Source: Clostridiales bacterium (GTDB lineage: Bacteria; Bacillota; Clostridia; Oscillospirales; Oscillospiraceae). Taken from it: a DNA stretch of 6,124 nucleotides. A model generated the notes under the pieces. It was not told the DNA's origin, ran no database searches, and worked only from the letters and a program-made list of their open reading frames with translations. The stretch spans positions 1 to 6,124 of the forward strand of contig JAJPXR010000234.1 of the NCBI GenBank assembly GCA_021205375.1. Reading direction: 5' to 3'. This document shows positions 1 to 5,902 of the stretch, piece after piece. Every line of letters begins with the position of its first letter. Position 1 is the first letter of the stretch. A program made the position numbers and the translations under genes.

Positions 1-8
1 TTATGAAT

Positions 9-37
9 TTGGGGCCAGGTGCTTTACCTGACCCCAA
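9..37 (-). repeat. Imperfect inverted repeat at the left edge
   Basis: Arms 9-20 and 26-37 form a 12-bp stem with a 5-base loop. The single mismatch is a G-U wobble in minus-strand RNA but an A-C clash in plus-strand RNA, so the structure suits a leftward transcript. There is no T tract on either side, which argues against a simple terminator. It lies past the rpe terminator and may belong to the leader of the next leftward gene or to a dispersed repeat. Confidence 0.55.
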
Positions 38-55
38 CATTTATTATAGAACCCG

Positions 56-100
56 AAAACTCCCTCTGCGGCCTGAAAACCGCAGAGGGAGTCGTTTTTT
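56..100. terminator. Strong, probably bidirectional intrinsic terminator after rpe
   Basis: A perfect 12-bp inverted repeat (60-71 with 80-91, arm CTCCCTCTGCGG) closes an 8-base loop. For leftward transcripts the stem is followed by TTTT at 59-56 and preceded by an A-rich run. In the plus direction TTTTTT lies at 95-100. The stem begins 28 bases beyond the rpe stop codon and marks the end of the operon. Confidence 0.9.
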
Positions 101-118
101 ACGGATATTTTAGGACAT

Positions 119-772
119 TTACAGCGCTTTAAACGCCTGTACCGCTGCCGCCTTGTCCTCCGCGCAGAAAACCGCGCTGCCCGCCACCAGCATGGTGGCC
201 CCGGCCTCCACGCACTGGGGGCCGGTAGTGGCGGCCTTCACGCCGCCGTCCACGGAGAGGATGGGGTCCAGCCCCCGGCGCTGGCACTCCGCCCGGAGCT
301 TGCGCAGCTTGTCCAGTGCGCTGGTCTGGAAGGGCTGTCCGCCGTGGCCGGGGGTCACGCCCATCACCAGCACCAGGGAGAGGTCGTCCAGGTAGGGGAA
401 CACCGCCTCAGCTGGGGTGTTGGGGTTGATGGCCAGCCCCGCCCCGCAGCCGAAGGCCCGGATCGCCGCGATGGTGGCGCGGGTGTTGTCGCTGGCCTCG
501 ATGTGGAAGGTGATGCAGTTGGCGCCTGCGTCCACGAAATCCTTCACGTAGGTCAGGGGGTTGGTGATCATCAGATGCACGTCAAAATAGGCGTCGGGCA
601 GAGCCTTCCGCAGACCCTCCAGCACCGGCAGGCCGAAGCTGAGATTGTCCACGAAATGGCCGTCCATCACGTCGAAGTGGATCATATCCGCGCCTGCGTC
701 CAGCACCTCTTTGCAGTCCGCGCCCAGTCGGGCGAAGTCCGCCGACAGGACGGAAGGGCTAACTTTTGTCAT
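119..772 (-). CDS. rpe: Ribulose-phosphate 3-epimerase
   Basis: Interconverts D-ribulose 5-phosphate and D-xylulose 5-phosphate in the cytoplasmic pentose phosphate pathway. The 217-residue length is normal for this TIM-barrel family. Visible motifs are SPSVLSADF (5-13), HFDVMDGHFV (32-41, with metal/catalytic H32 and D34), DVHLMI (64-69, H66) and SVDGGV (173-178, second catalytic Asp D175). All expected metal and acid/base residues are present. The loop usually written V-N/E-P-G-F-G-G-Q reads VTPGHGGQ (139-146), an unusual variant. The start is supported by GAGGAGG about 9 nt upstream. It is the last gene of the leftward cluster, 89 bp after the transketolase C subunit and separated from it by an intrinsic terminator, so it may be expressed at a reduced level. 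It feeds D-xylulose 5-phosphate to, or draws it from, the neighbouring transketolase. D-allulose-6-phosphate 3-epimerase is a related alternative but fits the motifs less well. Confidence 0.94.
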   Translation of the reverse strand: MTKVSPSVLSADFARLGADCKEVLDAGADMIHFDVMDGHFVDNLSFGLPVLEGLRKALPDAYFDVHLMITNPLTYVKDFVDAGANCITFHIEASDNTRATIAAIRAFGCGAGLAINPNTPAEAVFPYLDDLSLVLVMGVTPGHGGQPFQTSALDKLRKLRAECQRRGLDPILSVDGGVKAATTGPQCVEAGATMLVAGSAVFCAEDKAAAVQAFKAL

Positions 773-804
773 GGGGAGCCGCCTCCTCTTTTTTTCTCAA
801 TTTG

Positions 805-841
805 AAAAATATCCCCCTCCCCAGAGACGGCGGAGGGGGAT
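805..841 (-). terminator. Intrinsic terminator between the transketolase C subunit gene and rpe
   Basis: A perfect 10-bp stem (811-820 with 832-841, ATCCCCCTCC and its complement) with an 11-base loop is followed on the minus strand by AT and then TTTTT (809-805). It starts about 20 nt after the transketolase stop codon and ends about 32 nt before the rpe start. No T tract follows it on the plus strand. No promoter fits between it and rpe, so rpe must depend on read-through. Confidence 0.82.
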
Positions 842-861
842 TTAGTATCCTTACGGGAAAC

Positions 862-1803
862 TTACTTGCCCAGCATGGCCTTGGCCTGGGCCACGATGTT
901 GTCCGCGCAGAGGCCGAAGGCCTTCAGCAGAGCGGCGGCGGGACCGGAGTGACCGAACTCGTCGTTGACGCCGATGCGCTTGACAGGGGTGGGACACTGC
1001 TCGGAAAGCAGGCTGCACACGGCCTCGCCCAGACCGCCGATGATGCTGTGCTCCTCGACGGTGACGATTTTACCGCACTCCTTGGCGGCAGCCAGCACAC
1101 AGGCCTCGTCCAGGGGCTTGATGGTGGCCATGTTGATGACCCGGGCGGAGATGCCCTCCGCGGCCAGAGCCTTGCCCGCTTCGATGGCCTCGGGGACCAT
1201 GATGCCGGTGGCGATGATGGCTACGTCGGTGCCGTCCTGGAGGACCTCGGCCTTGCCGATCTGGAAGTCGAAGCCTTCCTCGTGGAACACGGGGGTGGCG
1301 GCGCGGCCAAAGCGCATGTAGACGGGGCCGGTCATCTCATAGGCGGCCTTGACCATGGCGCGGGCCTCCACGTCGTCGGAGGGGCACATAACGGTCATGC
1401 CGGGGATGGTGCGCATGAGGGCGAAGTCCTCGCAGCACTGGTGGGACGCGCCGTCCTCACCCACGGAGATGCCGCCGTGGGTGGCGCCGATCTTCACATT
1501 CAGGTGGGGATAGCCGATGGTGTTGCGGACCTGCTCATAGGCGCGGCCTGCGGCGAACATGGCGAAGGTGGAGGCGAAGGGGACCAGGCCCATGGTGGAC
1601 AGGCCCGCGGCCACGTCGATCATGTTGGCCTCGGCGATGCCGCAGTCAAAATGGCGGTCAGGATAGGCTTTCTGGAAAATACCGGTTTTCGTAGCGCCGG
1701 CCAGGTCTGCGTCCAGCACGACCAGGTTCTCGGCGGTGGCGCCCAGCTCTTTCAGGGCGTTGCCGTAGCTGTCACGGGTAGCGACTTTCTTGATATCAGC
1801 CAT
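862..1803 (-). CDS. Transketolase, C-terminal subunit
   Basis: Second half of a split thiamine-diphosphate transketolase, which moves two-carbon ketol units between sugar phosphates. The 313 residues match the Pyr domain plus the C-terminal domain of a full-length enzyme. The family signature LDADLAGATKT is at 30-40. GIAEANM (55-61) carries E58, the expected glutamate that activates the cofactor aminopyrimidine. FAAGRAYEQVRN is at 83-94 and GGISVGEDGASHQ at 110-122. The C-terminal transketolase domain runs from about residue 185 to the end. The start codon lies 3 nt after the stop of the N-terminal subunit gene. Its ribosome binding site GAGGAGG is inside the end of that gene, so translation is probably coupled, which suits a 1:1 heteromer. 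A distinct substrate, such as apulose 4-phosphate as in known two-subunit apiose-pathway transketolases, cannot be excluded from sequence alone. Confidence 0.94.
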   Translation of the reverse strand: MADIKKVATRDSYGNALKELGATAENLVVLDADLAGATKTGIFQKAYPDRHFDCGIAEANMIDVAAGLSTMGLVPFASTFAMFAAGRAYEQVRNTIGYPHLNVKIGATHGGISVGEDGASHQCCEDFALMRTIPGMTVMCPSDDVEARAMVKAAYEMTGPVYMRFGRAATPVFHEEGFDFQIGKAEVLQDGTDVAIIATGIMVPEAIEAGKALAAEGISARVINMATIKPLDEACVLAAAKECGKIVTVEEHSIIGGLGEAVCSLLSEQCPTPVKRIGVNDEFGHSGPAAALLKAFGLCADNIVAQAKAMLGK

Positions 1804-1806
1804 GAT

Positions 1807-2658
1807 TTACGCCTCCTCGATTTCCTTGCGGGCGGCTTCCAGTTCGGCCATGCCCTGTGCGTACTCTTCATCGTTGGGGGCCTTGCCGTGCCAGCCGGCC
1901 TTGTCCTCCATATAGGAGACGCCCTTGCCCTTGGTGGTCTTCATCAGGATCGCGGTGGGCTTGCCGGAACCCTTGTTGGCGTGGAACTTGTCGAAGGCAC
2001 GCTCGATGTCGTCGAAGCAGTGGCCGTTGATCTGCACCACGTCGCAGCCGAAGGAGGCGAACTTCTCGTCCACGGGGGCGGTGTTCATGACGTCGCAGGT
2101 GCGGCCGTCGATCTGCAAACCGTTCAGGTCCACGATGATGCACAGGTTGTCCAGCTTATAGTGGGCGGCAAACATGGTGGCCTCCCAGATCTGGCCCTCG
2201 GCCAGCTCGCCGTCACCCAGCAGGGAGTAGACGTTGACGTCCTTGCCCAGGAACTTGGCGCCCTTGGCCATGCCAGCGGCGGCGGAGAGACCCTGGCCCA
2301 GAGAGCCGGTGGACATATCCACGCCGGGGACGGTGTTCATGTTGGGATGGCCCTGGAGGTAGGAGTCGATGTGCCGCAGGGTGGGCAGGTCCTCCACGGG
2401 GAAGTAGCCCCGCAGCGCCAGGGCGCTGTACAGGCCGGGGGCGGTGTGGCCCTTGGAGAGGACGAAGCGGTCCCGGTCAGGGTTCTTGGGGTCCTTGGGG
2501 TCGATGCGCATTTCCTTGAAATACAGATAGGTGAACATATCGGCGGCGGAGAGGCTGCCGCCGGGGTGACCGGCCTTGGCGCCGTGGGTGCTGGTGAGGA
2601 TGCCTTCCCGCACACTGACAGCATTCAGCTTCAGGGCTTTCTTTTCAGCAGAAGTCAT
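1807..2658 (-). CDS. Transketolase, N-terminal subunit
   Basis: First half of the split transketolase, binding the diphosphate end of thiamine diphosphate with Mg2+. The 283 residues cover the PP domain only. Motifs in order are GAKAGHPGGSLS (26-37), SKGH (68-71), TGSLGQGLS (117-125), the cofactor motif starting GDGE (148-151) and its partner DLNGLQIDG (177-185) with N179 as metal ligand. Nothing essential is missing. The start at 2658 is set by a very strong ribosome binding site, TAAGGAGG, about 10 nt upstream, whose TAA is also the stop codon of the preceding 4-epimerase gene. The two genes are 15 bp apart and certainly co-transcribed. In this context the enzyme probably disposes of D-xylulose 5-phosphate made by the two L-pentulose epimerases. 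Confidence 0.95.
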   Translation of the reverse strand: MTSAEKKALKLNAVSVREGILTSTHGAKAGHPGGSLSAADMFTYLYFKEMRIDPKDPKNPDRDRFVLSKGHTAPGLYSALALRGYFPVEDLPTLRHIDSYLQGHPNMNTVPGVDMSTGSLGQGLSAAAGMAKGAKFLGKDVNVYSLLGDGELAEGQIWEATMFAAHYKLDNLCIIVDLNGLQIDGRTCDVMNTAPVDEKFASFGCDVVQINGHCFDDIERAFDKFHANKGSGKPTAILMKTTKGKGVSYMEDKAGWHGKAPNDEEYAQGMAELEAARKEIEEA

Positions 2659-2673
2659 GTTGGGTGAACCTCC

Positions 2674-3375
2674 TTATTTCTTAGCCTGGCCGTAGTAGGC
2701 GTTGGGGCCATGCTTACGCATAAAGTGCTTGTCCTGGATGCACTGAGGAGCGGGACCCACCTTGGGGTTGATCATCTCAGTGAACATGCTCATCTTGGCC
2801 ACTTCCTCCAGCACCACGGAGTGGTAAACGGCCTGGGCAGCGTCCTTGCCCCAGGTGAAGGGACCGTGGTTGCGGCAGATGACCGCCGGGACATAGGTGG
2901 GGTTGATGTTGCGGGCGCGGAAGGTCTCCACAATGACGTTGCCGGTGTTGGTCTCGTAGTCCTCTTCGATCTCCTCCGGGGTCAGGTTCCGGGCGCAGGG
3001 GATGGGGCCGTAGAAGTAGTCGGCGTGGGTGGTGCCGTAGGCGGGGATGTCCCGTCCGGCCTGGGCCCAGGCGACTGCGTGGGGGCTGTGGGTGTGGACG
3101 ATGCCGCCGATCTCCGGGAATGCGTTGTACAGGATCAGGTGGGTCTTGGTGTCGGAAGAGGGGTTCATCTCGCCCTCCACCTTGTTGCCCTGGAGGTCCA
3201 TGACCACCAGGTCCTCCGGTTTCAGCTCGTCATACTCCACGCCGGAGGGCTTGATGACGAACAGACCCTTTTCCCGGTCGATGCCGCTGACGTTGCCCCA
3301 GGTGTAGGTGACCAGGTTGCGTTTCGGCAGCTCCATGTTTGCCTCGTAAACTTGAATTTTCAGTTCTTCCAGCAT
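2674..3375 (-). CDS. araD: L-ribulose-5-phosphate 4-epimerase (AraD/UlaF/SgbE family)
   Basis: Zinc enzyme of the class II aldolase fold that converts L-ribulose 5-phosphate to D-xylulose 5-phosphate by a retro-aldol/aldol mechanism. The 233 residues compare with about 231 in E. coli AraD. TWGNVSG (25-31) and KPSG (42-45) fit the phosphate-binding site. HTH (94-96) and H170 in CRNHGPF are the three zinc-binding histidines. D119 and Y228 (in AYYGQ) match the catalytic Asp and Tyr known from E. coli. The start at 3375 was chosen because AGGAGG lies 9 nt upstream and the protein then begins like the family. A longer reading from 3420 would begin inside a leader hairpin. AraD, UlaF and SgbE are isofunctional. 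With ulaE in the operon and no araA or araB here, the UlaF-type role (L-ascorbate or L-pentulose breakdown) is the better inference. It may have its own promoter in the 216-bp gap upstream. Confidence 0.94.
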   Translation of the reverse strand: MLEELKIQVYEANMELPKRNLVTYTWGNVSGIDREKGLFVIKPSGVEYDELKPEDLVVMDLQGNKVEGEMNPSSDTKTHLILYNAFPEIGGIVHTHSPHAVAWAQAGRDIPAYGTTHADYFYGPIPCARNLTPEEIEEDYETNTGNVIVETFRARNINPTYVPAVICRNHGPFTWGKDAAQAVYHSVVLEEVAKMSMFTEMINPKVGPAPQCIQDKHFMRKHGPNAYYGQAKK

Positions 3376-3406
3376 AAATAGCTTCCTCCTGTCTGTCGTT
3401 CGGTGG

Positions 3407-3428
3407 AGGGAGCGCCCCAACGCTCCCT
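3407..3428 (-). promoter_or_regulatory. Leader hairpin upstream of araD
   Basis: A perfect 8-bp stem (AGGGAGCG at 3407-3414 with CGCTCCCT at 3421-3428) encloses a 6-base loop, 31 nt upstream of the araD start codon and 15-20 nt before its ribosome binding site. No T tract follows, so it is not a terminator. It could stabilise or separate the downstream message, or lie near the 5' end of a transcript from the possible promoter at 3443-3471. Confidence 0.6.
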
Positions 3429-3442
3429 GAGCTTATGAATCT

Positions 3443-3471
3443 AGTTTAGCAAAGGATTGCCCTAAAATCAA
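3443..3471 (-). promoter_or_regulatory. Possible internal promoter for araD and the transketolase genes
   Basis: The minus strand reads TTGATT (3471-3466), a 17-base spacer, then TAAACT (3448-3443). Each box matches the vegetative consensus at 4 of 6 positions with ideal spacing. Transcription would start near 3436, just before the leader hairpin. The long gap upstream of araD makes an internal promoter reasonable, but the match is modest. Confidence 0.35.
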
Positions 3472-3556
3472 CAGGCACTTTTGAGATGTCTGTAATTTCG
3501 GAGGTTGTTACAATATCAATCCAATACAAATCCAAAGGAAACCGTACAAATTGCAG

Positions 3557-3570
3557 GCACAAATTTGCGC
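3557..3570. repeat. Near-perfect 14-bp palindrome downstream of the propeller gene
   Basis: GCACAAATTTGCGC is palindromic except for one wobble pair and begins 21 bases after the stop codon of the propeller gene. A related ACAAATTGC lies at 3546-3554. It could be a small operator or a coincidence. It is not a terminator, as it has no loop and no T tract. No clear terminator is visible between the propeller gene and araD. Confidence 0.3.
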
Positions 3571-3591
3571 GGAACAGGGGAATTGGCCCGC

Positions 3592-4656
3592 TTACTCCGT
3601 GACGGTGTACAGGGCCACCTCGTTGATCTCCCGGTTGGTGCCGACGATGACATCCTGTCCGGCGGCGTTGACGAAGTGCATGGCGTTGGCGCAGCCGGTG
3701 TTGCGGTCGATGAACTCGGTCTTGTAGGTGCCTGCCTCGGCGTCCCAGGTGATGGCGATGGTGTCCTTGGTGCCCTTGCGCCAGCCGACGATCCAGGTGG
3801 GCTTGCCCAGGATGGTGTCGGCCCAGGTCGCGTGGAGCATTTCGGTGTCGGCTTCCGGCGCGGGATACTTCCACTGGGGGACGTAGTGGTCATGCTCGTT
3901 CAGGTGATAGATGGTCAGGCTGTTGCCGTGGAAGCCGCTGATGACGCCCAGCTCCGGCTTGCCGTCGCCGTCGAAGTCCACCATCACGGAGTCGCTGGTG
4001 GGGATGTCCAGCACCTTGGTGATGACCCAGTCGCCGCCGGGGACCATGGGGGGATCGAAGATGAAGGAGCCTTCCTCGCAGCCCACCAGCGCCGCATCGT
4101 GGCCGCCGTGCTGGAACACGGAGAAGCCGTGGTTTTTCAGCATTTCGTCCTGGAGCAGGGTCATTTCAAGCTGGTTGTCGTCGTTAAAGGCAGAGAGATC
4201 CTTGGGCAGCACCGCGCCGTAGACCTCGCCGGGGAAGCGGAAGTCGTTCTTGTATTCGTGGCCGGATTTCAGGCAGCAGGCAATGAGGTAGTTGACCCCG
4301 GCCCGGTTCAGGATGCCGAACCGATGGACAAAGGGGATGTGGAGCAGGGTGCGGATCTCCCAGTCGTTCTCCGCCTTGGGGGTGGCGATGACGATGCTGG
4401 CGTCCGCGCCGTCGTTGGGGCCGTAGAACTTGCGGGTGGCCAGGAACTGCCCGTCAGAGCCGGGGACCTGGAGCATGGTCATGACGCCGCCAGGCCCCTC
4501 CCAGACGGTCTCCAGCTTGGTGCCGTCCTCAGCGAAGAGGTAGCAGGGGTCCTGTTTTTCGGCGGCCACCAGGAAGCAGGACTTGCCGTGGTAGTTCAGG
4601 CGGGTGGTGGCGTAGCATTTGGTCAGGTTGGCGATGACTTTCTTTTCGACCTTCAT
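3592..4656 (-). CDS. FG-GAP/VCBS-like seven-bladed beta-propeller protein, function unknown
   Basis: No specific enzyme is recognised. The 354 residues look like one beta-propeller. About seven similar strand-rich units can be picked out by eye, at roughly 13-42, 56-91, 109-148, 176-201, 221-251, 274-304 and 323-351. Each has a hydrophobic strand, a turn with Gly/Asp, then a short LVA/IVG-type strand. The fifth unit carries DFDGDGKPEL (227-236), a DxDxDG..E calcium-binding loop typical of FG-GAP/VCBS repeats, followed by GFHGNSLTIY. There is no signal peptide or membrane segment, so it is probably cytoplasmic, which is unusual for FG-GAP proteins. The start is supported by AGGAGG 6 nt upstream. 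It sits between ulaE and araD with long gaps on both sides. A role on the pathway substrate, for instance lactone opening or sugar dehydration like other propeller enzymes (SMP-30, aldos-2-ulose dehydratase), is only a hypothesis. Sensing or scaffolding is equally open. Confidence 0.8.
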   Translation of the reverse strand: MKVEKKVIANLTKCYATTRLNYHGKSCFLVAAEKQDPCYLFAEDGTKLETVWEGPGGVMTMLQVPGSDGQFLATRKFYGPNDGADASIVIATPKAENDWEIRTLLHIPFVHRFGILNRAGVNYLIACCLKSGHEYKNDFRFPGEVYGAVLPKDLSAFNDDNQLEMTLLQDEMLKNHGFSVFQHGGHDAALVGCEEGSFIFDPPMVPGGDWVITKVLDIPTSDSVMVDFDGDGKPELGVISGFHGNSLTIYHLNEHDHYVPQWKYPAPEADTEMLHATWADTILGKPTWIVGWRKGTKDTIAITWDAEAGTYKTEFIDRNTGCANAMHFVNAAGQDVIVGTNREINEVALYTVTE

Positions 4657-4681
4657 AATGTACCTCCTGTAAAATGAAGCC

Positions 4682-4709
4682 GTTAGCCGTTAGCTGTTAG
4701 CTGTTAGCC
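4682..4709. repeat. Four tandem heptamers GTTAGC(C/T)
   Basis: Four uninterrupted 7-bp units (GTTAGCC, GTTAGCT, GTTAGCT, GTTAGCC) lie 25 bp upstream of the propeller gene start, in its leader. A degenerate unit may precede them (AAGCC at 4677-4681). Short perfect arrays like this can change copy number by slippage. Confidence 0.85.
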
Positions 4710-4812
4710 AGGTGCTGCAAACAAGAAACAAAGCGCTAAAATGAATATGGTTGCCCCTTTTGCTCAGAATAGTACAAGTTTCCTATGGAGAATTACTGTT
4801 CGGAGATTGACC

Positions 4813-4874
4813 ACCCCTCTTGCCTCCCCTGAAAGGGGAGGAGGGCCGCCGCCTTTAGGCGGTGGCGGAGGGGT
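4813..4874. repeat. Branched (three-way) structured intergenic repeat
   Basis: Outer arms ACCCCTC (4813-4819) and GAGGGGT (4868-4874) are perfect complements. They enclose two hairpins: CCTCCCC/GGGGAGG (4823-4829 with 4835-4841) and a 9-bp stem (4845-4853 with 4858-4866) whose only mismatch is a G-U wobble in plus-strand RNA. The GC-rich block sits in AT-richer spacer, 54 bases after the ulaE stop. Blocks of this style recur in intergenic regions of Oscillospiraceae genomes, and short Pro/Gly-rich spurious reading frames are often called across them. No T tract follows on either strand. Confidence 0.75.
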
Positions 4875-4927
4875 TTCAGCGCATAACTGAATAAAAGGGA
4901 AAGCCAATAAAACTAATATACGTACTG

Positions 4928-5770
4928 TCAGGGCTGCTTGTCGAGAATGGCGCTCATACTGGAGCAGGCGAACTTGATGTCGTCCTTCCAGGTGGGGCTG
5001 CCCACGTCCCACATCTCGGTGACGTAGCGGCGGATGCCCATGCTCCAGGCTTTGGCGATGACCGCCTCAAAGTCCACGTGGCCGGTCAGGAAGGGGATCT
5101 CCCGGAACTTGCCGGGGACGGTCTCCTTTAAATGAAGGGCCACGATGTGGTCCCGCCCGGTCTCCAGGTCGTCCAGCACGTCGGTGCCGTAGGTCTTGGC
5201 GGCGTTGGTCAGGTTGCCGGAGTCGGGGTACACGCCCAGATAGGGGTTGTCGATGAGGTTGACATACTTCATGGCCTTCTCAGTGGTGTTCATGAAGGGG
5301 GTCTCCATGGTTTCAAAGCCCATCAGGATGCCCTTGGCGGAGGCCATCAGGGTAGCTTTGGCCAGATTCTCCCGGAACAGCCGCTCGCTCTCGGCGGTGC
5401 CTTCCTCATAATAGACGTCGTAACCGGCCAGTTGGATGATGCGGATGCCCAGGTCGTCGGCCAACTGAATGGCCTTCTCCATGATATCCATGCTTCTGGC
5501 CCGGACAGCGGGGTCAGAGGAGCCGAAGGGGTACTTCCGGTGGCCGGAGAGACACATGCTGCGGATGGGCACGCCCACTTCGTACATGGTCTTGACCAGG
5601 TCCAGCCGCTCCTGAGCGGTCCACTCCAGCCGGGCCAGCCTGTCGTCGGTCTCGTCGATGCTGATCTCGACGAAATCGTAGCCGCACTCCTTGGCGCACT
5701 CCAGCTTGGCGCGCCAGTCCATGGTCTTGGGCATGGCCTTCTCGTACAGTCCGATAGCGTATGGTTTCAT
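4928..5770 (-). CDS. ulaE: L-ribulose-5-phosphate 3-epimerase (UlaE/SgbU family)
   Basis: Metal-dependent TIM-barrel epimerase that converts L-xylulose 5-phosphate to L-ribulose 5-phosphate. Older annotation calls the family putative hexulose-6-phosphate isomerase. The 280 residues compare with 284 in E. coli UlaE, and much of the sequence parallels it: IGLYEKAMP (6-14), DFVEISIDETDDRL (32-45), RSMCLSGHRKYPFGS (70-84) and IQLAGYDVYY (112-121). The expected metal ligands are E153 (GFETME), D183 (YPDSGNL), H213 (ALHLKET) and E252 (TEMW). The start at 5770 follows GGAAGG by about 10 nt. An in-frame ATG at 5830 would add 20 residues but has no ribosome binding site and no family counterpart. It is the first gene after the promoter, so the enzymes that make its substrate must be encoded elsewhere. 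Its regulation is probably by the operator repeats and cre box upstream. Confidence 0.94.
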   Translation of the reverse strand: MKPYAIGLYEKAMPKTMDWRAKLECAKECGYDFVEISIDETDDRLARLEWTAQERLDLVKTMYEVGVPIRSMCLSGHRKYPFGSSDPAVRARSMDIMEKAIQLADDLGIRIIQLAGYDVYYEEGTAESERLFRENLAKATLMASAKGILMGFETMETPFMNTTEKAMKYVNLIDNPYLGVYPDSGNLTNAAKTYGTDVLDDLETGRDHIVALHLKETVPGKFREIPFLTGHVDFEAVIAKAWSMGIRRYVTEMWDVGSPTWKDDIKFACSSMSAILDKQP

Positions 5771-5772
5771 AA

Positions 5773-5780
5773 GCGAACAT
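5773..5780. promoter_or_regulatory. Extra operator-like half-site over the ulaE translation start region
   Basis: GCGAACAT lies between the ribosome binding site and the ulaE start codon and is identical to the core of the first upstream repeat. The identity extends to the 10 bases AAGCGAACAT at 5771-5780 and 5901-5910, exactly 130 bp apart. It could be an auxiliary operator for a looping repressor. Confidence 0.35.
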
Positions 5781-5815
5781 CCTTCCTTCTTGTAATTTTG
5801 TCCTGATATTTTGGC

Positions 5816-5849
5816 CGGTAAAAGTGACATTATTGCGGATAAAGTGGCA
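5816..5849. repeat. Spaced 14-bp direct repeat in the ulaE leader
   Basis: CGGTAAAAGTGACA (5816-5829) and CGGATAAAGTGGCA (5836-5849) match at 11 of 14 positions and are offset by exactly 20 bp, about two helical turns, so a protein could meet both on one DNA face. No known operator is recognised. Confidence 0.45.
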
Positions 5850-5902
5850 GAAAAAGCGGGAAATCCGGTGGAAACAGTCGATTTTGTGTATTTTAACGAA
5901 AA

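Noticed and set aside
43..48. A TATAAT box on the minus strand at the left edge
   Set aside because: No acceptable -35 box lies at the right distance, as the place is taken by the terminator stem.
766..2667. A 633-codon plus-strand open frame opposite both transketolase genes
   Set aside because: It is antisense to two unmistakable genes. The Gly/Val/His-rich translation is what GC-rich third codon positions give on the other strand, and no family motif is present.
3376..3420. A 15-residue extension of AraD
   Set aside because: It would start inside the leader hairpin, while AGGAGG is correctly placed for the start at 3375 and family length fits that start.
3505..4677. A 390-codon plus-strand open frame opposite the propeller gene
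   Set aside because: The propeller frame has a good ribosome binding site and recognisable repeats. The antisense translation shows only biased composition and no domain.
4657..4812. A promoter for the propeller gene
   Set aside because: Minus-strand candidates such as TACTAT near 4770 lack a -35 box at 16-18 bp. None is good enough to report.
4764..5012. An 82-codon minus-strand frame with a Pro/Gly-rich middle
   Set aside because: It runs out of frame through the ulaE end and across the structured repeat. The PPPPPKGGG-like stretch is simply translated repeat.
5771..5830. A 20-residue N-terminal extension of UlaE from an upstream ATG
   Set aside because: There is no ribosome binding site before 5830, whereas GGAAGG precedes 5770. 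The extension has no counterpart in E. coli UlaE.
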